A DNA stretch of 37,239 nucleotides from contig URVC01000044.1 of NCBI GenBank assembly GCA_900551245.1, positions 1 through 37,239 on the forward strand, in the 5' to 3' direction. This document shows positions 1 through 5,993 of the stretch, piece after piece. Within the stretch, counting starts at the first letter, position 1; each line of letters opens with the position of its first letter. The stretch is from an uncultured bacterium. Lineage in GTDB: Bacteria > Verrucomicrobiota > Lentisphaeria > Victivallales > Victivallaceae. Below the pieces are notes generated by a model. The model saw nothing but the letters and a program-made list of their open reading frames with translations, ran no database searches and was not told the origin of the DNA. Made by a program: the position numbers and the translations under genes.

Positions 1-27
1 CTTTTTTGCGGAAAGACCCCTTCGCAT
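1..27 (-). CDS. Possible 5' end of a leftward gene (prepilin-like leader), truncated by the window
   Basis: An ATG at 27 reads leftward M-R-R-G-L-S-A-K-K and stays open to the window edge. A good Shine-Dalgarno (AAGGGGAG, 40 to 33 on the minus strand) lies five bases upstream. A short basic N-terminus like this is what pseudopilins of this lineage carry just before F-T-L-I-E, but only nine codons are visible, so the family is a guess. A strong leftward promoter at 504-532 could drive it, giving a leader of about 470 nt. Its existence rests on the Shine-Dalgarno, the start codon and the promoter only. Confidence 0.3.
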
Positions 28-450
28 TTCCGCTCCCCTTCGCCGGGTGCCGAGCTTGTGCCAGCTTGCGCGGGGGTGTTTGACTGCCGGGGAGGATGTG
101 GTGCGGGCGGTACGGGGAGAGACGCGTCGCCTTGCGCCGCTTTCTCTCCCCCGCGCCCCTCTCTTTTCGGCCTGTGGAAGCTCCGGGCGGAGGTGGCGGT
201 GGCGGGCCGGTGGGAGCCGGGGAGCGTGTCCGCCGCCCCCCGCACCCCTTGCGTCCGGCAAGGTGCCGGCGAAACGTTCTTGCTGAGTCTTTGCTTGTTC
301 ATTTTCATCGTTCAGGGTTGTTGTCGTTTTTTTGTTTTTGCGATTCCGGAGAATTTGTTTTTCTTGATCAACGTGTGTTTGCTGCGGTTCTTCCCTCTCT
401 TTTCCGGTCGTTATCTCTTTGAAGAGCATTCGCACCGTCTGAATCTAAAA

Positions 451-464
451 TTAGTCATTACTAA
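451..464. promoter_or_regulatory. TTAG-N6-CTAA palindrome, copy 1
   Basis: Sequence TTAGTCATTACTAA, with the flanking AA on the left shared by all four copies. It lies about 33-46 bases downstream of the predicted leftward transcription start. Probably a binding site for a dimeric winged-helix regulator; the regulator is not in the window. Confidence 0.6.
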
Positions 465-503
465 CTTCTCTGGTAAAAAAAAGAGTTCTGCTGTTTTTCA
501 TAT

Positions 504-532
504 AATATATCAGGCTGGGAACCGTTTTTCAA
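504..532 (-). promoter_or_regulatory. Leftward sigma-70-like promoter
   Basis: On the minus strand TTGAAA (527-532) and TATATT (504-509) are separated by exactly 17 bases, which predicts a start near 497. TTAG-N6-CTAA boxes lie just upstream of the -35 (541-554) and downstream of the start (451-464). Confidence 0.6.
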
Positions 533-540
533 GCAAAAAA

Positions 541-554
541 TTAGTTTCATCTAA
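541..554. promoter_or_regulatory. TTAG-N6-CTAA palindrome, copy 2
   Basis: Sequence TTAGTTTCATCTAA. It lies nine bases upstream of the leftward -35 element at 527-532. Confidence 0.6.
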
Positions 555-722
555 TGATTTTTGCAAAATTTCCTTTTTTACATGCTGTCGCGTCGAGATT
601 CTGTTCATAATCTGAATTCGCATCGATTCTGTCGAGCTTGTTGGTAAGTGTCTGGAATCTGGTTGCATTGTCGGCTTCTTGAATGGCATTATTTTTTTTT
701 TTAAATTTGAATGTTTTTAAAT

Positions 723-750
723 TTGAATTTTCTTTGCAAACAGGTATATT
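723..750 (+). promoter_or_regulatory. Rightward sigma-70-like promoter of the Cys-rich protein gene
   Basis: TTGAAT (723-728) and TATATT (745-750) are 16 bases apart, which predicts a start around 757-760. The TTAG-N6-CTAA box at 760-773 would lie on the transcription start, a classic repressor position. The resulting leader is about 220 nt. Confidence 0.55.
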
Positions 751-759
751 ATTAAAAAA

Positions 760-773
760 TTAGACAAGACTAA
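760..773. promoter_or_regulatory. TTAG-N6-CTAA palindrome, copy 3
   Basis: Sequence TTAGACAAGACTAA, extended to AATTAG...CTAATT. It overlaps the predicted rightward transcription start, so binding here should block transcription of the Cys-rich protein gene. Confidence 0.65.
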
Positions 774-881
774 TTATTGATAACCGCATGACAGTGCCCG
801 AGTACTGTAGGGTATCGGCACCTGTTTGTAATTGAATATCCCGGCTGTATTTTCTCCCGGAGATGATGGCCGGAAAGATAA

Positions 882-895
882 TTAGTCTAGTCTAA
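882..895. promoter_or_regulatory. TTAG-N6-CTAA palindrome, copy 4
   Basis: Sequence TTAGTCTAGTCTAA within the near-perfect 18-base palindrome AATTAGTCTAGTCTAATT, the most symmetric copy. It directly follows a -10-like GATAAT (877-882), so a second, closer promoter is possible, though no clear -35 is seen. Confidence 0.65.
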
Positions 896-981
896 TTAAT
901 TAGAAGGGAGGTGGCATTAGACAGTTACAGTTGGAATTAGAATTAATGTTAATTGAGAAACAAAACTAAGGAGAAAAAAGG

Positions 982-1275
982 ATGATGAACAAAACTTTCT
1001 TTTCGGCGATGATTGCCGCAGGCATGATGTCATTCGGCATTGGATGTGCTTCTGTGGGAGCCAATGACGATACGGCGGCGGCTGTCGCAAAGAAAACTCA
1101 GGCGGTTTCGGTCGCAAAGAAGAGCTGCAAGGGCGGCGAGTGCTCGAAGAAGGCTGTGCAGGAGAAGAGCTGCAAAGGCGGCGAGTGCTCGAAGAAAGCT
1201 GTGCAGGAGAAGAGCTGCAAAGGCGGTGAGTGCTCGAAGAAGGCTGCCAAATCGGTGCAGGCAGTGAAGAAATAG
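982..1275 (+). CDS. Small secreted Cys-rich repeat protein (possible lipoprotein)
   Basis: This 97-residue protein belongs to no family I recognise. Residues 1-22 form a signal peptide ending F-G-I-G-C, a possible but imperfect lipobox (Gly instead of Leu at -3); cleavage near A-N-D-D is the alternative. After a short Ala/Lys linker, residues 47-91 are three 15-residue repeats, K-S-C-K-G-G-E-C-S-K-K-A-V-Q-E, each with a C-x4-C pair, so six Cys with regularly spaced Lys and Glu. It should be exported and could bind metal or form disulfides; this is inference. AAGGAG at 968-973 lies eight bases from the ATG and fixes the start. Operator-bearing promoters upstream suggest tight, perhaps metal- or redox-dependent control. 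A strong terminator follows at 1341-1379, so it is probably monocistronic. Confidence 0.8.
   Translation: MMNKTFFSAMIAAGMMSFGIGCASVGANDDTAAAVAKKTQAVSVAKKSCKGGECSKKAVQEKSCKGGECSKKAVQEKSCKGGECSKKAAKSVQAVKK
1120..1254 (+). repeat. Three tandem 45-bp units encoding the C-x4-C repeat
   Basis: Units lie at 1120-1164, 1165-1209 and 1210-1254. The first two encode the same 15 residues; the third diverges in its last three residues. The units are nearly identical in DNA, so the array may expand or contract by slippage. Confidence 0.9.
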
Positions 1276-1340
1276 CCGCAATCAATCAGATTGGGTGGAT
1301 ATCTTGGGAAGAGAAAAAGCGGAAACGCACTCTCCCTGCC

Positions 1341-1379
1341 GCATGTCCGCGGCAGACCCCTCCGCGGACATGCGTTTTT
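1341..1379 (+). terminator. Strong intrinsic terminator after the Cys-rich gene
   Basis: A perfect 12-bp stem (GCATGTCCGCGG, 1341-1352, with 1362-1373) has a nine-base loop and is followed by G and five T. It ends only 27 bases before the pseudopilin start, so the pseudopilin operon is either expressed by read-through or from a promoter I cannot place. Confidence 0.85.
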
Positions 1380-1406
1380 CAAGGGAAATAATGTCAGAAA
1401 GGGAAA

Positions 1407-2276
1407 ATGATGAACGGAATATCGCGATCCAGATTTACATTGATAGAACTCTTAATAGTTATTGCAATAATTGCACTCCTTGCCGGCATGCTGATGCCCG
1501 CATTGAATAAAGCACGGGAATCCGGAAAAAAAGCCAGTTGTACCGGAAATTTGAAGCAACTGGGTTCCGCGGCTGTACTCTACAGTGCGGATTATGATGA
1601 CTGGATGGCCGGTTGTACCGGTGGCTGGTGCTGTACCCGGGGAACCTGGGTAGCTAAAAACGTGAACAGTCAACGGGTTGATTTACGTACTGCAGGACTG
1701 ATTACACAGTATGCAAACAGCCTCAATGTCAAATGTTGCCCGTCAGTTGCCTCCATGGCGATTGCCCAGCTGGGGCCGCAGGAGGCGACTCCGGAAATCG
1801 CGACAGACTCGTCTGTGGGAGTTTGTCGGGGGGGCGGTTACGGCATGAACACCATGTTCGGATTCAGAAACGGAACGAGTGGAAAAAATTGTATTTCCGG
1901 TTACGCGAAAGTCAGAGCCACCGCCATTCTCAATCCCAGCAAGGCGGTTATGCTCAGTGATACCATTGAGCAGAAAGCGTCGGAAGGAGAGGTTTTTCAA
2001 GTCTATCCCTATTATCTTCAACCGCGTAACGGAAGCGAAGTACCCGCTGTCGGCGGACTTGCCAGCAACGCGGCTACCCAGCACTTCCGCCACAACGGCA
2101 CAGCAAACGTCGCTTGGGCTGACGGACATGTTTCTCCGGAACGGATCGGTGAATTCGACGACAGCGGCTTTGCACGCAGCAATGTCGTCGGCTGGCTGGG
2201 GACGACAGATGCCTGGTATTGTTTGACCCGGTCGGATTTCGAAGCGCTGGATCTTACTCCGGGGGAATATGAATAG
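1407..2276 (+). CDS. Type II secretion-like pseudopilin (prepilin-type N-terminal domain, DUF1559-like)
   Basis: A 289-residue protein. Residues 9-35 form the class III prepilin leader and helix (R-F-T-L-I-E-L-L-I-V-I-A, then A-L-N-K-A-R), which prepilin peptidase would cut and methylate at the inner membrane. The C-terminus carries the H-x9-D-G motif (H-F-R-H-N-G ... A-W-A-D-G-H) typical of these PVC-group proteins. The middle is Cys-containing and variable. The start is the first of two adjacent ATGs, after AGAAAGGGA. Such proteins are very numerous in Lentisphaerota genomes and usually sit beside secreted enzymes; what they assemble is unknown. It is probably cotranscribed with two small membrane-anchored proteins (11- and 16-base gaps). 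GC content is lower than in most of the window. Confidence 0.9.
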   Translation: MMNGISRSRFTLIELLIVIAIIALLAGMLMPALNKARESGKKASCTGNLKQLGSAAVLYSADYDDWMAGCTGGWCCTRGTWVAKNVNSQRVDLRTAGLITQYANSLNVKCCPSVASMAIAQLGPQEATPEIATDSSVGVCRGGGYGMNTMFGFRNGTSGKNCISGYAKVRATAILNPSKAVMLSDTIEQKASEGEVFQVYPYYLQPRNGSEVPAVGGLASNAATQHFRHNGTANVAWADGHVSPERIGEFDDSGFARSNVVGWLGTTDAWYCLTRSDFEALDLTPGEYE

Positions 2277-2287
2277 GTCGTTGCATC

Positions 2288-2731
2288 ATGGAAAAGTTCA
2301 ATCGCCGCTATTTGTTTTACGGAATAAGCTTTCTGGCGCTTTTCATACTGGCGTTATGGGTGTTTTACAAGCCATCCTATCTTGATGAACTGAGGCGGAT
2401 GGAGAAGGTGGAACAGGGAACGGAAGAGCCGCTGGAAACGGTAAAAAAAGCACTGGAAGAGATAAGAAAACGCGACTGGGGAAAGCTCTATGCACTCATG
2501 CTGGAGTGGGATCGTAGCGATTTTGAGGAAATGTACGTGAAAGGACTTTTCTTGCGCGAAGAATTTCACCCGGCGGAGCCAACCGGTTGCGCCAGACTGA
2601 TTCATTCTCACCGTCCCGACAACATTTCCGTTTTTGTATTCAGCGAACCGAGAAACGAGACTTATCAATTCAGCCTGCGCAGAGACCGGCAGGGGAAATA
2701 TAAGATACGAAACATTTCTTTGACCGAATGA
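2288..2731 (+). CDS. Membrane-anchored protein of unknown function, paralog 1
   Basis: A 147-residue protein I cannot assign to a named family. One N-terminal membrane segment (about residues 8-27) anchors a mostly charged domain expected outside the inner membrane. The end, V-F-V-F-S-E-P-R then Y-Q-F-S-L and K-I-R-N-I-S, matches the same positions of the next gene, so the two are paralogs. The segment with a helix, then R-D-W-G-K-L-Y-A-L-M, recalls NTF2-like or DUF4878-type lipoproteins, but this is only a fold guess. It starts 11 bases after the pseudopilin stop, which suggests translational coupling and a role with that pseudopilin. Confidence 0.75.
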   Translation: MEKFNRRYLFYGISFLALFILALWVFYKPSYLDELRRMEKVEQGTEEPLETVKKALEEIRKRDWGKLYALMLEWDRSDFEEMYVKGLFLREEFHPAEPTGCARLIHSHRPDNISVFVFSEPRNETYQFSLRRDRQGKYKIRNISLTE

Positions 2732-2747
2732 TCAAAAAAGCGGAGAC

Positions 2748-3170
2748 ATGGCAACAATGAAACTGCTCATTCCAATTCTGATGCTTCTGATTATCACGGC
2801 AATCTGGCTATTTCTGCCGGGCGATGCGGAGGAGCTGGTGCTCGCCGAACAAGTGGCGGTGCCGGTTACTGTGGAACAGGCGGCGTTTATGGAGAAAGTA
2901 TTGAAAGCAATCGAAAAACATGATCTGGATCAACTTGTGCGCATGACTTACAGGCCGGATGAATTTACTCTTTCCACGTATAGGGAAGGAGTGTTTGCAG
3001 AAAAAAATTTCTGTCCGGCAGTAATCACCGGGGCGGTCAAGCTGAAGAAAAGCAGCCGTGACGTCACTTCGGTTCTGGTGAAGAGCGAACCGCGCGGACG
3101 GGTATACCAGTTCAGCCTGATTTCAAAGGAAGGCGTTTGGGCGATCAAATCGATTTCCGAGGAACTATGA
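2748..3170 (+). CDS. Membrane-anchored protein of unknown function, paralog 2
   Basis: A 140-residue protein with one N-terminal membrane segment (about residues 5-24), then a domain that resembles the upstream gene: a helical stretch with K-A-I-E-K-H-D-L-D-Q-L, then V-L-V-K-S-E-P-R, Y-Q-F-S-L and I-K-S-I-S-E-E-L at the end. GGAG lies just before the ATG at 2748; an in-frame ATG at 2757 is also possible. It is the last gene of the pseudopilin cluster. A tandem duplication with the neighbour is the simplest origin. Function unknown. Confidence 0.75.
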   Translation: MATMKLLIPILMLLIITAIWLFLPGDAEELVLAEQVAVPVTVEQAAFMEKVLKAIEKHDLDQLVRMTYRPDEFTLSTYREGVFAEKNFCPAVITGAVKLKKSSRDVTSVLVKSEPRGRVYQFSLISKEGVWAIKSISEEL

Positions 3171-3697
3171 CCGGGGCGCGGCATCGGAAAGGAGGAGAGA
3201 CGGCGAAGTGGAATCCTTTTCTCTCTTCCGGTTCCTGCGAAGTACGTCAAATGATTTTTCATTATGAAAATAGGGTGTATCGCCGGTTCCCGGGCGGATT
3301 CGGAATGCGATCTCTCTGCCATTCCCCATGAAATCGGAAAGTTATCATCCGGCATTCATGAGCGATATTCCCCTGCCGGAAAAGCATGCAGAAAATACCG
3401 GATTGGTTACGGCGTGAGGAGTCGGTGTTTCACTTGATTCAGCGAAATCCGGTTTCCGCGGCGACCGTACTGCCGTTGCGCGTCAGGAGTGCAATTCGAA
3501 TGTACCGATGGTGAAAACACGGTGTTTTTTCCCGAAACTGGAGAGGAAAACAAAACATCCTGACTGCATGGCGGTAAAAAAACGGGATTTTTTTCCCGCC
3601 GGGATGATTTCCCGGTTGAAATCCGGCTCATGTATGATATGCTAAACGCGGAAACGGAATTTGTTTTTCAATGCCAGAAAACGGGGGGGACGGACAC
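3171..3697. other. Intergenic region without a supported gene
   Basis: These 527 bases contain short frames on both strands, but none has a ribosome binding site or recognisable sequence. A T-rich stretch with a small hairpin (CCGGGA/TCCCGG, about 3598-3614) lies just before the promoter of the flotillin operon. I see no RNA gene. Confidence 0.6.
3616..3643 (+). promoter_or_regulatory. Promoter of the nfeD-flotillin operon
   Basis: TTGAAA (3616-3621) and TATGCT (3638-3643) are separated by 16 bases, which predicts a start near 3650 and a leader of about 48 nt. Confidence 0.55.
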
Positions 3698-4288
3698 ATG
3701 ATGGAATCCGCCGGGGAATTTCTCGCCAACAGCCAGAAGATCTACCTGTTTATCGCAGTCTTCGGATCGGTGATTTTCGCGATTCTGTTCACGTTGACCG
3801 TCATCGGGCTCCATGGCGGCGAGGCGGACCTCGGCGCGGAAGGCATTCCGGATGACTTCCAGCCGGAGGCGCACGACATCGCCGACATCCAGGGGCTGAA
3901 CTTCTTCTCGCTCAAGAGCATCGTGGCGTTTCTGACCTTCTTCGGCTGGGGCGGCTTCTTTTTCGGCCATCTCGGCTGGGGCGGGCTTGCGATTGCGTTC
4001 GGCTGCGGCCTGCTGATGATGTTCCTCACTGCGCTGGTGATTTCGCTGTTGCTGAAACTGCAGCAGTCGGGCAATCTCCGCAGCGCCGATTTCCTCGGCA
4101 GACGAGGCACGGTCTACCTCACCATTCCCGCCGGGCGGCAGCCTGGCGGAATGGTCACCGTCCTGCTGGAGAACTGCACCCGGCAGGTCAAGGCGCGCGC
4201 CGACGAGGAGATCGCCACCGGTTGCGACGTGGTGATTGAAAGCGACCTCGGCGGCGAGGTGTTTCTCGTCCGCCGCAACGAGAATTGA
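3698..4288 (+). CDS. NfeD-like membrane protein, flotillin partner
   Basis: About 196 residues. Membrane segments lie at about residues 15-38 and over two stretches between about 70 and 120 (rich in Phe, Gly, Leu). A C-terminal domain of about 60 residues (R-R-G-T-V-Y-L-T, then V-T-V-L-L-E-N and V-V-I-E-S-D) has the OB-fold NfeD/YuaF pattern. This family pairs with flotillins in membrane microdomains, and the flotillin gene follows after 43 bases, so the assignment is firm. I chose ATG 3698 because a G-rich Shine-Dalgarno (3684-3690) lies seven bases before it; an in-frame ATG at 3671 would add nine polar residues but has no ribosome binding site. Confidence 0.85.
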   Translation: MMESAGEFLANSQKIYLFIAVFGSVIFAILFTLTVIGLHGGEADLGAEGIPDDFQPEAHDIADIQGLNFFSLKSIVAFLTFFGWGGFFFGHLGWGGLAIAFGCGLLMMFLTALVISLLLKLQQSGNLRSADFLGRRGTVYLTIPAGRQPGGMVTVLLENCTRQVKARADEEIATGCDVVIESDLGGEVFLVRRNEN

Positions 4289-4331
4289 AATTTTCCCGTA
4301 AACCATCCAACCCCAAGGAGACTTCGGAAGA

Positions 4332-5912
4332 ATGGGAACTGTCGTACTGGCCGCACTGGCCGCATTTGTCCTTTTGATGATCTTCATTTCGCTGGTCACC
4401 TGGTACCGCAAGTGTCCGTCTGACCGGATCATGGTCATCTTCGGTAAGACCCACGGCACCAAAGCGGCGCTCTGCATCCACGGCGGTGCGAAGTTCGTCT
4501 GGCCGGTGTTTCAGGACTACGGGTACATCTCGCTGCGGCCGCTGCAGATCGCGGTCAACCTGGACAACGCGCTCTGCAAACAGAACATCCGCATCAACGT
4601 TCCGTCGGTCTTCACCGTCGGCGTCAGCACCAGTCCGGAAATCATGGGCAACGCGGCGGAGCGCCTCTTCGGGCAGACGCCGGAAGCGATTGCCGAACTG
4701 GCCAAGGACATCATCTTCGGTCAGCTCCGCCTGGTGATCGCCTCGATGATGATCGAAGAGATCAACGCCGACCGCGAAACCTTCCTGCGCGCCGTCGAAG
4801 CGAACGTGGCCGAAGAGCTCAAGAAGCTCGGTCTGGAACTGCTCAACGTCAACATCACCGACATCACCGATGAATCCGGCTACATCAAGGCGATCGGGCA
4901 GCGCGCTGCCGCCGGGGCGATCAACAAGGCGAAGATCGACGTGGCCGAAGAGACCCGCAAGGGGAGCATCGGTGCGGCCGAGGCGCACAAACTCGAACGC
5001 ATTGCCGTTTCGAAAGCGGAGGCGGAGGCGGCTGCGGGCGAAGCCGACGCCGAACGGGAACGGCGCATTGCCGTGAAACAGGCCGAAGCCGCCGCCGCCG
5101 TCGGCGAAGCCGGAGCCGAACGCGACCAGCGCATCGCGGTGAAACAGGCCGAAGCGGAAGCGGCCGCGGGCGAAGCCGGAGCCGAACGCGATCGCCGTAT
5201 CGCGGTCAAGCAGGCGGACTCCGCCGCGACACAGGGGGAAAACATTTCGGCAATTGAGATTGCCCAGTCGAATGCGACCCGGGCGGAACAGGAGGCCGAG
5301 GCCTACCGCCGCGCGGAAGCGGCGCGTCAGATTGCCGCCGCCCAGATTGAGAAGGCGAAGTATGAAGCGGAAGCCGATGCGCAGATCTCCCGCGCCCGGT
5401 TGGAGGAGGAGCGCCAGAAGGCGGAGGTGATCGTTCCGGCGGAGATCAGCAAGGAGCAGATCGAAATCGCCGCGGACGCCGAAGCGGAGAAGACCCGCCG
5501 CGAGGCAAAGGGTGTGGCCGACGCGATCTACGCCAAACTGGAAGCCGAAGCGCGCGGCAACTATGAAATTCTGAAGGCGAAGGGCGAAGGTTACAAGCAG
5601 ATCATCGCCGCCTGCGACAACGACGCCAACGCCGCCTCGAAGATGCTGTTGATCGAAAAACTGCAGGACATCGTTGCGCTGCAGGCCGAAGCGATCAAGG
5701 GGATCAAGATCGACAAGGTCACGGTCTGGGATGGCGGCAGCAAGAGTGCGGACGGCAAGACCACGACGGCGAACTTTCTCTCCGGCATGATACAGAGTCT
5801 GCCGCCGCTGCACGACGTGGCGGGAATGGCGGGGCTGGACCTGCCGGACTACCTCGGCAAGGTGAAGAGTGACCGTCAGGACGCCGCCACGCCGGAGCCG
5901 CCGAAAGCGTAA
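4332..5912 (+). CDS. floT: Flotillin-family scaffold protein
   Basis: A 526-residue protein with an N-terminal membrane anchor (about residues 3-24), an SPFH/band 7 domain (about 25-190, with I-F-G-K-T-H-G and L-L-N-V-N-I-T-D-I-T-D) and a long Ala/Glu-rich coiled coil (about 195-430). Flotillins oligomerise in the inner membrane and organise microdomains. The coiled coil contains four 22-residue tandem repeats (residues 223-310). The C-terminus (about 460-526) is less charged and ends in a Pro-rich tail. The start follows AAGGAG at a normal distance. It forms an operon with the NfeD-like gene. YqiK-type flotillins are the alternative name for this group. Confidence 0.9.
   Translation: MGTVVLAALAAFVLLMIFISLVTWYRKCPSDRIMVIFGKTHGTKAALCIHGGAKFVWPVFQDYGYISLRPLQIAVNLDNALCKQNIRINVPSVFTVGVSTSPEIMGNAAERLFGQTPEAIAELAKDIIFGQLRLVIASMMIEEINADRETFLRAVEANVAEELKKLGLELLNVNITDITDESGYIKAIGQRAAAGAINKAKIDVAEETRKGSIGAAEAHKLERIAVSKAEAEAAAGEADAERERRIAVKQAEAAAAVGEAGAERDQRIAVKQAEAEAAAGEAGAERDRRIAVKQADSAATQGENISAIEIAQSNATRAEQEAEAYRRAEAARQIAAAQIEKAKYEAEADAQISRARLEEERQKAEVIVPAEISKEQIEIAADAEAEKTRREAKGVADAIYAKLEAEARGNYEILKAKGEGYKQIIAACDNDANAASKMLLIEKLQDIVALQAEAIKGIKIDKVTVWDGGSKSADGKTTTANFLSGMIQSLPPLHDVAGMAGLDLPDYLGKVKSDRQDAATPEPPKA
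4998..5261 (+). repeat. Four tandem 66-bp units in the flotillin coiled coil
   Basis: Units start at 4998, 5064, 5130 and 5196. Each encodes R-I-A-V-K-Q-A-E-A-E-A-A-A-G-E-A-G-A-E-R plus two more residues; the fourth diverges after about ten residues. The 22-residue period is three heptads plus one, so the repeats shift the coiled-coil register. Confidence 0.85.
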
Positions 5913-5928
5913 GGAATCCGGCACATCA

Positions 5929-5961
5929 ACACCCGGCGGGAGCAACTCCTGCCGGGTGTTT
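5929..5961 (+). terminator. Hairpin terminator after the flotillin gene
   Basis: A 14-bp stem with one mismatch (ACACCCGGCGGGAG, 5929-5942, with 5946-5959) has a three-base loop and is followed by a short T run. It also lies just beyond the 3' end of the leftward hydrolase gene, so it may separate both converging units. Confidence 0.65.
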
Positions 5962-5993
5962 CATCTCCCGGCAGAAGCATAAAGGGAGGCGAG

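Larger units (their letters stand above)
28..981. other. Long divergent intergenic control region
   Basis: I see no convincing protein gene in these 954 bases. About 28-300 is very GC-rich and could form structured RNA in a leftward leader. About 430-980 is AT-rich and holds two promoters and four TTAG-N6-CTAA palindromes, listed separately. The stretch 697-730 contains a direct repeat of TTTTAAATTTGAAT. The 185-residue frame at 58-615 is low-complexity, crosses both composition zones and has no ribosome binding site, so I did not call it. I do not recognise a known riboswitch or ncRNA family. Confidence 0.6.

Noticed and set aside
28..300. RNase P RNA, tmRNA or a known riboswitch in the GC-rich left segment
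   Set aside because: The conserved cores of these RNAs are not found on either strand.
58..615. A 185-codon rightward frame in the left intergenic region
   Set aside because: Low-complexity, no ribosome binding site, and it runs across the leftward promoter and the first two operator boxes.
451..895. TTAG...CTAA boxes as SlyA or Fur sites
   Set aside because: The SlyA box has a four-base centre and the Fur box a different sequence; six-base spacing fits neither.
1120..1254. Tandem repeats considered as a CRISPR array
   Set aside because: The units abut without spacers and are in frame within a protein gene.
4188..5945. A 585-codon leftward frame opposite the flotillin gene
   Set aside because: It mirrors the repetitive coiled coil and has no recognisable content.
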